Shown piece after piece: positions 1 to 7,874 of a stretch of DNA of 40,510 nt (within the stretch, counting starts at the first letter, position 1; the number at the start of each line of letters is the position of its first letter). Source of the stretch: Acidobacteriota bacterium (GTDB taxonomy: Bacteria; Acidobacteriota; Terriglobia; UBA7540); the NCBI GenBank assembly GCA_021827255.1, contig JAKAWO010000002.1, forward strand, positions 1 through 40,510, in the 5' to 3' direction. The notes beneath the pieces were generated by a model. The model was not told the origin of the DNA, did no database searches, and saw nothing but the letters and a program-made list of their open reading frames with translations. A program made the position numbers and the translations under genes.

Positions 1-192
1 CTGGTGGTCGGGGTCCAGGAAGCGAGGGTTGAAGCGGATCAGAGTGCCGTCGTGTTCGGCCACGGCGGTCGCCAGATTGTCATACCAACATTCGCGCCCC
101 TCGCCGCCCAGAGTTTGAAAAGCGTGGAGGTGGCAACGGACGAAGGTCTCGAAGCTTTGACTGTGAGTGAACTCCACAAAGAGCATTCGGCT
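1..192 (-). pseudogene. Internal fragment of IS21-family transposase IstA (rve/DDE region)
   Basis: Minus-strand frame through codons 192-190 to 3-1 reads SRMLFVEFTHSQSFETFVRCHLHAFQTLGGEGRECWYDNLATAVAEHDGTLIRFNPRFLDPDHQ, resembling the IstA integrase core. Resemblance stops upstream of SRML (about position 193). This frame has no in-window start and is not the listed ORF. Confidence 0.65.
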
Positions 193-325
193 GCCGCACG
201 ACGCAGGAACAATTGAAGGGCGCCACGGACGCCTTTTTGCGCGACGGCGTGACCCAATTCTATAACCATGGCTACATCTATTCTCCTGAGATACATGTGG
301 CGCCCTCGCGTGACGTGCCCTGGGC
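193..325 (+). pseudogene. 5'-truncated upstream piece of GH106-like (alpha-L-rhamnosidase-type) glycosidase, separated from the rest by the IS3 element
   Basis: Frame reads TTQEQLKGATDAFLRDGVTQFYNHGYIYSPEIHVAPSRDVPWA, then runs into the IS at 326. The N-terminal part is missing. Joining 325 to 1581 restores the frame: VPWA-NRISHWNVWWKYYHHLADYVSRCCFLL. Confidence 0.65.
322..325. repeat. Target-site duplication GGGC, left copy (right copy 1577-1580)
   Basis: Identical 4-mers immediately outside the IS inverted repeats. Confidence 0.8.
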
Positions 326-351
326 TGACCTGCCCCCTTTTTCTGTACCAA

Positions 352-1206
352 TCATAATGTTAGTTTCCGGGTTTGGTATTGGTCTTTCTCCGGGGCGGCT
401 GGGGGGAGAGCCGCCCCGCCGCCTGTGAATTCTTCCGGGGTTCGATTCCCCAACGCGCTAGGGGGGCGAACCTCGTTGTAATCCCTCCTCCAGGCTTCGA
501 TTTTCTCCCGAGCGTCTTGCAAGCTCACGAACCAATGCTCATTCAAGCATTCATCCCGGAACTTCCCATTGAAGCTTTCGATGAAGGCATTCTGAATTGG
601 TTTGCCCGGCTCGATGAAACGCAGCTTCACGCCTTGCTGATAAGCCCAGGCATCCAGGGCCTGGCCGGCGAACTCCGGTCCGTTGTCCATCACGAGCATT
701 TCCGGCAATCCTTCCAGCTCACCTAAGCGATCCAGCACGCGCACCACACGCCCTCCGGGAATCGACGTGTCCACTTCCGCCGCCAGGCAGCGGCGGTTGT
801 AGTCGTCCACAATGTTCAAGCTCCGGAACCTCCGCCCGTCGTTGAGTGCGTCGGCCACAAAATCCATCGACCAACGCTCGTTCGGGCGCGTGGGCAGAGC
901 TAGCGGCTGTCGTTCGACCGCCCCGATCCGCTTGCGCTTCCGCCGCCGCACGACGAGGCCTTCCTCTCGATACAGCCGGTACACCCGTTTGTGATTCACG
1001 CGCCACCCTTCTCGCCCGAGGAAGATCAGCAGGCGGCGATACCCGAACCGACGCCGCTCCGCTGCCAGCTCCCGCAGCCGCTCGCGCAGTGCTCGGTCCT
1101 GCGCTTCACGCTCCGGCGAGGCGCGGTATCGAAAGCTCGACCGCGTCGTCCCTGCCAACGCGCAGGCTCGCCGCTCGCTCAACGCCGGGTGCGCTTTCCT
1201 CATCAC
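352..1206 (-). CDS. IS3-family transposase OrfB, DDE integrase domain
   Basis: HTH_21-like N-terminus, [35 protein letters not shown] and [17 protein letters not shown], so the D-D-E residues are present. Confidence 0.92.
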   Translation of the reverse strand: MMRKAHPALSERRACALAGTTRSSFRYRASPEREAQDRALRERLRELAAERRRFGYRRLLIFLGREGWRVNHKRVYRLYREEGLVVRRRKRKRIGAVERQPLALPTRPNERWSMDFVADALNDGRRFRSLNIVDDYNRRCLAAEVDTSIPGGRVVRVLDRLGELEGLPEMLVMDNGPEFAGQALDAWAYQQGVKLRFIEPGKPIQNAFIESFNGKFRDECLNEHWFVSLQDAREKIEAWRRDYNEVRPPSALGNRTPEEFTGGGAALPPAAPEKDQYQTRKLTL

Positions 1207-1238
1207 ACCTACCGCCTCGCGCCGGGCCGCAGGCGTTG

Positions 1239-1502
1239 CTACTTTTTTGTCAGCACCGTCCTCAAGGCTTGAAGATCGAGCGCCTGGTCCGCTGCCATCT
1301 GCTTCAGCCGCCGGTTCTCATCTTCCAACTGTCGAAGCCGCCGCGCTTCACTCACGTCCAGTCCGCCAAACTTCGACCTCCATCGGTAGTAGGTCTGGTC
1401 GCAAATCCCGTGCTTGCGACAGATCTCCTTCACCGTCATCCCCGCTTCGCCTTCCTTCAACACCCCGATGATCTGTTCCTCCGTAAATCGGCTCGACTTC
1501 AT
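1239..1502 (-). CDS. IS3-family transposase OrfA (HTH, leucine-zipper-like C-terminus)
   Basis: [76 protein letters not shown] is typical OrfA. Confidence 0.92.
   Translation of the reverse strand: MKSSRFTEEQIIGVLKEGEAGMTVKEICRKHGICDQTYYRWRSKFGGLDVSEARRLRQLEDENRRLKQMAADQALDLQALRTVLTKK
1242..1248 (-). promoter_or_regulatory. Putative -1 programmed ribosomal frameshift heptamer A AAA AAG joining OrfA to OrfB
   Basis: Minus strand CTG ACA AAA AAG TAG. A -1 slip reads AAA AAA GTA GCA ACG CCT GCG GCC CGG CGC GAG GCG, giving [12 protein letters not shown] and continuing in the OrfB frame. Confidence 0.75.
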
Positions 1503-1576
1503 TCTGTCCTCCTTGGGCTGTTATACCCCGGAGAACTCTCATTTCAACTGGTACAGTTTTCGGGGGGGGCAGGTCA

Positions 1577-3228
1577 GGGCGAACCGGATCAGCCACTGGA
1601 ACGTGTGGTGGAAGTACTACCACCATTTGGCGGATTACGTGAGCCGCTGTTGTTTTCTCCTGCGGGAGGGTGAATTTGTTGGAGACGTTCTGATCTATTC
1701 GCCCCAAGCAACGGTATGCACGGAGAAGGTACTTTTTGGCAACCGGCCCAGAATCATTCCTTACGGCGACCTGGGAAAAACCCTGGTCGCAAACGGGTAT
1801 GATTTTGACCCTGTTAACGACGATGTTCTTCAAAATCGCGCCCAAGTGGAGAAGGGCCGCATCAAGGTGCGTGATCTTACCTATCGTTTCCTGATCATGC
1901 CCCGGACGACGGCGGTGCCCCTGGCGACGATGGAGTTCATCCGGCAATTCGTGCTGGGCGGCGGAATTGTGATGGCTCTGGATCAGCTGCCTTCAGCTTC
2001 GGTCGGGCTAAGGAACGCCCCGGTGAACGACGCACGCGTCCAACAGATTGTCACTGAGTTGTTCGGGTCCGCCGGCCAGGGAAAGAATCATCCCGGCGGG
2101 GGCCGCACCTACTACTTCGCAGATTACAAGATTCCAAGCTACGAAATGAGGCTAAAAACTTTCAGCATCGGGCCGCAGCCCTACCAGCCGACTCCGCCGC
2201 TGACGGCGGCGCAGCGCGCGCTGCTTGAGGCGTTGCGAGAACATCTGGCGCCAGACTTTAAGCTGGCAGGAAACCAGCAAAGCGATGGTCTGACGTTTCT
2301 CCATCGCCGGCTCGGCTCGGACGACATCTATTTCGTTACCAACCTTCAGCCGGAAGCGAGTCACACGGCTGCGACCTTCCGGGTTTCCGGGAAGATCCCC
2401 GAACAGTGGGACCCTATGACGGGCCGAATCGATCCGGTGTATGTTTATCAGGCGCACGCCGAGGGAGTGGAAATTCCCATCCGCCTGGAGCCTTATGCTT
2501 CCACACTTTTTATCTTCCGTTCCAAGGAACCGTCTCTACACCTGAGCGAGGCGAACCTGGAAGTGGGGGAGCTGAATGATCGCGAAGTGAAGGGGGTTGC
2601 TGGCCAGAACGGCGAGGTTCGAGTGACGGTGATAGAAAATGGTCAGAGCAAGACATCCAAGGCAATGGTCTCCGGTCTGCCGGAGCCTCTGGCGGTGACG
2701 GGAACTTGGCAGATGGTTCTTGAGGGCTATCGCTTCGAGAAACTGGAAATACAAGTGTCGCAGTTGCGGTCGTGGACAGAAGACCCGCAGACCGAGCACT
2801 TCTCGGGGACGGGGCGGTATGGGTTGGACTTCGAGGTGGCGGCACGATATCTGGACAAGGACTTGGAAGCGATGTTGGACCTCGGGGTGGTGGGCAACGT
2901 CGCGGAGGTTAGCCTGAACGGCAAGCCGGTGGGGGTGGCCTGGATGCAGCCCTACCGACTGGACGTCACCGAGGCGTTGCAGAGCGGCGCGAATCATCTC
3001 GAGATCTTGGTAACGAACACGCTGATCAATTATGTTGCGGGATTGAAGGAATTGCCGGGTGTTCCGGAGGAACTGATCCCTCACTACGGACCGACGGTTG
3101 ACATTTACGATCGAGGCGCCTTGGAATGGGAACGCCGCGAAAAGGATTTTCATCCCCTGCCGCCATCGGGGCTTATGGGACCGGTCCGCATCGTCCCCCG
3201 ACAAAGGATTGTGGTCCGCCTTGAATAA
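1577..3228 (+). pseudogene. Downstream part of interrupted GH106-like glycosidase (amidotransferase-like and C-terminal beta-sandwich domains)
   Basis: Part of ORF 1414..3228, whose first part is IS antisense. Reads NRISHWNVWWKYYHHLADYVSRCCFLLREGEFVGDVLIYSP... and ...LDLGVVGNVAEVSLNGKPVGVAWMQPYRLDVTEALQSGANHLEILVTNTL, the GH106/GH2-type galactose-binding fold. Confidence 0.7.
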
Positions 3229-3232
3229 ACTT

Positions 3233-3415
3233 GTTGATGATTCCTCCCCAGAATTTTGAAGGATTGGTGAAGATGCGCTCGGCCCCTCTGCCCATCGGCA
3301 GGTCCCAAGTATTAGCCAGGGAGAAAGCGTTGGTGCGACCGTATCCGATCGGCTGGTAGATCGGCGCCGCGTCCTCTCTTGGGATTTCGGCAACCTTGCG
3401 TTGCTCCCGCTCATC
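3233..3415 (-). pseudogene. Possible remnant of an Oar-like/TonB-dependent receptor
   Basis: Minus frame reads DEREQRKVAEIPREDAAPIYQPIGYGRTNAFSLANTWDLPMGRGAERIFTNPSKFWGGIIN, reminiscent of the beta-barrel region of acidobacterial TonB receptors. No start codon and no continuation. By-eye assignment. Confidence 0.35.
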
Positions 3416-4862
3416 GAGGCTCTTTATCCATTGGCTGAGACGGATTTGATTTCAGCGAATAGACAAACTTTCTGATTTGATTGTGCTCTTTTATGCTTTC
3501 CGCCCTCTGCTGCCTGTACAGGCGCTGGTGAACCTGAAATTCCTGTTGAGCAAGCTCGCGCCGGCCAATGCGCATATACATCTGGCCCAGCCGATAGTGT
3601 GCGGCGGCATTGTTCGGATCGAGCTTGATCGCCCGCTCATATTCGCGAACTGCCAGCTGGAACTTCCCCTCCTGGGCATTCAGGCTCCCGAGCGCAAAAT
3701 GGGCCTGCGCGAGTTCCGGGTCGAGTGACGCAGCCTTCTTCAAGAGAATTTCGACTTGGTTCAGGACCGCACCTGAAGTCGCTGTCTCGTTTCCTTTCCA
3801 CAGACTCATCGCATAGTAGAACTGAGCTTTGCCATCGCGCGGCCTGAGCTCCGCGAAGCGCCGGAAATGCTCGATCACTTCGGGGGCTTGGCTTGGCGCG
3901 CGGCCATAAGCTTCGCTCAGGAAATAGTAAACGCGAGGGTCGGATGGCGAGAGATCGATTGCCCGTAGCAGCGCTTTCACGGCGTCATCAAACCTCTCGT
4001 GCCAATAGTAAGCGAGGCCAAGACCCACTTCGAGCCGAGGCGAATCCGGATAGCGCTTTACGCCTTCGGAGAACACCTCGAGGGCGGGATCCAGGGTGTG
4101 GTGGACGAGCAGTTCCGCACCCCAATCGAATATGTTTGATTCCGTCGGGTCCATGCGGGCAGCCTGCTGATACTCGTTGGCCGCCGCGATGAAGTCGCCG
4201 AGCTTTTCGTCAACTTCGCCCAGCAGACTGTGCAACCCGGCCGTGTCCTTTGTTTTGAGCAACCCTTGGATTTCTGCCTTCGCTTCCCGCGGCCTGCCCG
4301 TCTTGAAATAGGCCAAAGCGAGATTGTAGCCGTTCTCGTAGGTCGGATGTGCGTTCTCAGCCTTGGCCAGATAGGGGACGGCTTCGGCTAACTTTCCGGA
4401 CCTTAGGCAAAATTGTCCAAAGTTTTCATTCAACTGGTAGCTTCCGGGATCCATCCGCAGCGCCTGCTTGAACTCCGCCTCCGCCTGGCTTTTTCGGCCA
4501 AGCCTCGAAAGATTGATCGCCAGGTTTGCTCTTGCGGCCGCTGATCCGGGCCTCAACTGGACGGCCCTGCGGAAGTGAAGATTGGCCTCCAGGTTCCGTG
4601 ATTCGGCCGAATAAACTAAACCCAAAAGTTCCTGAACCCGGAAACTCGAGGGCAGTCGCCGCGTCAAACTTTCAAGTTCAGAAGCGGCCTTGGCGAACTG
4701 GCCAGACTCATAGTCGGAAACCGCAGCAGCAAACTCTTTTTGAACTTCATTCGTATTCTGTGCTTGGATGAGCCGCGCGAACAGCGCTGCACACACAGCG
4801 GCGCCCATAAACAGGAAAAGGTCCCGTCGCCGCGCAGCCTGCCGCATCGCCCACATCTGCAT
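3411..4862 (-). CDS. Secreted tetratricopeptide-repeat protein
   Basis: N-terminal hydrophobic signal (LFLFMGAAVCAALFARLIQA) followed by tandem TPR units such as AAARANLAINLSRLGRKSQAEAEFKQALRMDP. Confidence 0.88.
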   Translation of the reverse strand: MQMWAMRQAARRRDLFLFMGAAVCAALFARLIQAQNTNEVQKEFAAAVSDYESGQFAKAASELESLTRRLPSSFRVQELLGLVYSAESRNLEANLHFRRAVQLRPGSAAARANLAINLSRLGRKSQAEAEFKQALRMDPGSYQLNENFGQFCLRSGKLAEAVPYLAKAENAHPTYENGYNLALAYFKTGRPREAKAEIQGLLKTKDTAGLHSLLGEVDEKLGDFIAAANEYQQAARMDPTESNIFDWGAELLVHHTLDPALEVFSEGVKRYPDSPRLEVGLGLAYYWHERFDDAVKALLRAIDLSPSDPRVYYFLSEAYGRAPSQAPEVIEHFRRFAELRPRDGKAQFYYAMSLWKGNETATSGAVLNQVEILLKKAASLDPELAQAHFALGSLNAQEGKFQLAVREYERAIKLDPNNAAAHYRLGQMYMRIGRRELAQQEFQVHQRLYRQQRAESIKEHNQIRKFVYSLKSNPSQPMDKEPR

Positions 4863-4955
4863 AAGATAATATCCCTAATCAGACTCGATGTGTCACAGCG
4901 CGGCGGAGCCGCAGCCAAAATGGTTTTCTCTGTGGTCTCGGCGCCTTCAAATTTC

Positions 4956-4994
4956 AACACAGAGATCGCAGCGCGGCTCCGCGACCTCTGTGTT
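4956..4994. repeat. Intergenic inverted repeat AACACAGAG...CTCTGTGTT with inner CGCGG/CCGCG arms
   Basis: 9-bp perfect arms at 4956-4964 and 4986-4994, with CGCGG-CT-CCGCG nested in the loop. Confidence 0.65.
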
Positions 4995-5139
4995 GAGGCT
5001 CTTCGGGGCACGGAGGGCACAGGGACGAGACGGAAGACCTTCGCCGCGCGCGAAGAGGCCGACGGCGAGTGCTAGAGCGTTCATTGCTTCATGCGGGGAA
5101 ACATGACCAGCCTTCATCTTCGCAATTGCGCGAGCCCAG

Positions 5140-6347
5140 CTAAGCAAGCTGGTTGACCAGCCATTTCATATCCACGACGCTCTTGGACTCCGCGTTGCGG
5201 GGCAGCGCGGGAGAAGCGACCAGGGCGTCACTGTGGTTTTTGAACCAGACCAGAAACGATGCCTCCTGCGCTCCAGAAAGCCGCTGCTGATCAATCCAGA
5301 TGTAAAACGCTCCCATGTCGGCGTCTATCAGCGACCCGGCCGGATCGAGTTCCGGGGTTTGGTCCTTTGGGGAAAGCAATTCATTCATCGGCCGCTGCCG
5401 CTGGCGCGGCGCAAAGTGCGCCAGGATGGTCAGGGGCTGAGCGCGGCGCCAGAGTTCCCGCGCCGTCCACTGCACAAAAGTGGTGCTGAAGATTTGCGTG
5501 CCGGAGCCGTCTGTCAGGATGCTGGCTTGAAAACGGCTCAACACCGCGGCCGCCGGCGCGCCGTTGAGGCCAATCTCTTCGGGCCGCATCTTGTGCAGCA
5601 TTGTGCGCAACGCTTCCGGACCGCCGATGCCCCCTTAGTCGCGCTGTGGATTTTCTCGAGTAGCGCTTTCCGCACCGGTGCCAAACCGCCATATGACAAG
5701 GCGATGAGCAAAGAATTGGGCGGTTGCTCCGCCGCCCCTCCATCCACGTACCAGTGGGCAAAAGGCGCGGGATGCGCTGCGGCTCGCGCCGCCGCCGAGA
5801 GGAGAATGTGAAGTCCGCCCGCGGGGTTGACGTTCGAAAAGTATGTGCCGTGAGGCCGAAGCCGTCGGAACAAACGATAACTGTTCTGTTCAACGCCTTT
5901 CCCGATCACAGCCATGCCAACCCTCGGCGCTGGAAGCCGCTCGGGCGGGAACCTAGCATTGAACTTCTCCATGTAACTGGTTGCCGCCTGGCGGAAGGAG
6001 TCAATCTGGTGCGTTGCCCAGAGTTCGGCCGAAAGTCTTTCGGAAAACCCGCCCGGCCAGTTGACCCAATCGTAGCGTTCGAGACTCGCTGAGAGCTTCA
6101 CGCGCGCGAAGCCATCTAAAAGTTGCCGGCGCTCGTCCTCTGAGAGTGAACCGAGATAAGCAAGCTGGCCGTCAATTTGGCGGCGTTCGGCAGGAAACTT
6201 CCAGTCGTACTCCTGAATCTGTTGGAGCAAGAGCGGGGCAAAAGCCGGCGGCAACTGCCGCAATAATCCGAGATGTTCTTTCGCCAGGCGCTTGGCTTCC
6301 GGCGGATAATCTTTAAACTGCTTGGCATTGAGCTGGCTCGGAAGCAT
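5140..6347 (-). pseudogene. Hypothetical protein gene with one frameshift (two ORFs, 5538-6347 and 5140-5610)
   Basis: ORF 5538-6347 (MLPSQLNAKQFKDYPPEAKRLAKEHLGLL...KIHSATKG) continues in another frame as GIGGPEALRTMLHKMRPEEIG...VDMKWLVNQLA. The switch occurs at a C5 run at 5630-5634. Confidence 0.6.
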
Positions 6348-6352
6348 GGAAG

Positions 6353-7495
6353 TTACACCACCTCGGCCAGCGGCTTGCCATGGCCCATCGAAGGCGAGAA
6401 ACCAAGCAGGGCCCCGAGCGTGGGCACAAGATCAACCGGCTGTACCGGACGCTCCACCAAACGATTTTCTCGAATCCCTGGATCCAGCGTCATCATCCAT
6501 GTTGTCCGCGAGAGCGCGTCGCCTGTGCGATGGTGCTGAAAGCCGTTTCCTCCCGAGTCCATATCGGAATCGCGGCCAAAGTCGGGGAGGACGAACAGTG
6601 TGGTCTTGCCCGCGTACTCCGGTTCGCTCTGGATGGTGCGCCAGATTTCGCCACACAGTCGGTCCGTCCGCTGGATGCCCTCGATGTAGAGTGAATAGGA
6701 GCCGGAGTGCGCAATGTCCATATCGTGTAGCGTGATCCACAGCAAGCTCGGCGCGTATTGCTGCATCAGCCGCCGGGCCACATAGAACGAGAGCTCGTCG
6801 GGGCTTGAGAGCGTCAGCGCATGGCAACAAAATCATCCACAGAAAGCTTCAGCAATTCGGAAAACCGGCGCAAATCCATCTGATTGCTTCGACCGGCGGA
6901 GCGAATAGCGGCGTCTCATAATTGTCCGCCAGAAGGTGCTCGTAGCGCGCATCGCTGGTTGTGGAGAGCGCTTCCTTCAGAAGCCGCTTGGGGAGAATAA
7001 CTCCGGCCGAGTAATCAGGGCCGAAGCGACGCGCATCCCTTCCGCCAATCCGGTTGAAGCCGTTGCTGGGAGCTACCACCCAGGCGTCGTGAGGTGGCCG
7101 GTTCAAGTCCTTGCGGAAATACTCGAAAATGGTGGGGTGGTCGGGTGGGACGGCGGCGAAATTGTCAAAGGTCTCGTAAACCCCCGTGGCCAGGCTCGCC
7201 GTGGCCACGTAGTGCCCCAGGATGTCCCGGTTCACAACGCGGGTGAAAAATGTTGATTGCGGAACAAGCTCGGTCAGGAGATGAGGGATGTTCTCCTGTC
7301 CTTCAGGCATGAATGTTTCTTCATCACGGCGACCTCCGCCAAAGGTGACCACAGCGACTTTGCGGCCCCCGCCATCGGCGAAAGGCCGAGCAGCGTTGCG
7401 CCGGTCGTCGCGCCCGTGACCGCTCGCAAAAACTGCGCGGCTGCACGAAACCGCCTCGACGATTTCACGCGGGCTCGTTCGATTCGTCTTGGCAA
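6353..7495 (-). pseudogene. Alkaline phosphatase/sulfatase-superfamily-like protein gene broken by several frameshifts
   Basis: Pieces in different frames join colinearly: Tat-like leader SSRRFRAAAQFLRAVTGATTGATLLGLSPMAGA, then GGRKVAVVTFGGGRRDEETFMPEGQENIPHLLTELVPQSTFFTRVVNRDILGHYVATASLATG..., then GRSNQMDLRRFSELLKLSVDDFVA, then ALTLSSPDELSFYVARRLMQQYAPSLLWITLHDMDIAHSGSYSLYIEGIQRTDRLCGEIW...PVQPVDLVPTLGALLGFSPSMGHGKPL. Confidence 0.65.
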
Positions 7496-7874
7496 GCAAG
7501 GAAGAGCGAATCATTCCTCCTCCTCGAAAACGGCGGTTGGCTTTCTCCCCAGTTTGCCGAGAATCGAAACAGATCGAGGAGGGTTTTTCGCCATCTCTCA
7601 GCACCCGACCACCGCCTTCCACCCGCTCCGGAGGTCTTCGCTGCCTCCGGCCGCCGTCCCCGTGGTGTGTTCTCACAATTATCACACCAGGCTGCGAACA
7701 TCAAATTGAATTCCGGCGTCGTCGTTCCCGGCAGGTTCGGAGTCGGAAAGCCGGCTGCGGGCATACTTCGCTGTCCTCGCTTCGGCTTGCCGAGGGGAAC
7801 ATTTTGAGGCTTTTTCGCAGGCGTAATCCGGGTCTGTTACACTCGGAGTTCAGCGCTGCGTTAGGGAGGGAGCC

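Larger units (their letters stand above)
326..1576 (-). mobile_element. IS3-family insertion sequence (IS407-like), 1251 bp, apparently complete
   Basis: Ends are TGACCTGCCCCC...CTGTACCA and its reverse complement TGGTACAG...GGGGGCAGGTCA. Direct repeat GGGC flanks both sides (322-325 and 1577-1580). Contains OrfA, OrfB and a slippery heptamer between them. Confidence 0.9.

Noticed and set aside
437-452. GGGGTTCGATTCCCC, looking like a tRNA T-arm
   Set aside because: It lies inside the OrfB coding sequence ([10 protein letters not shown] on the minus strand) and no acceptor, D or anticodon arms surround it.
344-1555. IS boundaries placed at TGTACCA/TGGTACA with a TTT duplication
   Set aside because: The inverted repeat extends outward to TGACCTGCCCCC, and the resulting GGGC duplication restores the interrupted reading frame, so the outer ends fit better.
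2536-3414. Long minus-strand ORF opposite the glycosidase
   Set aside because: Low-complexity Arg/Ser/Pro/His-rich translation antisense to a convincing CDS; a GC-rich shadow ORF.
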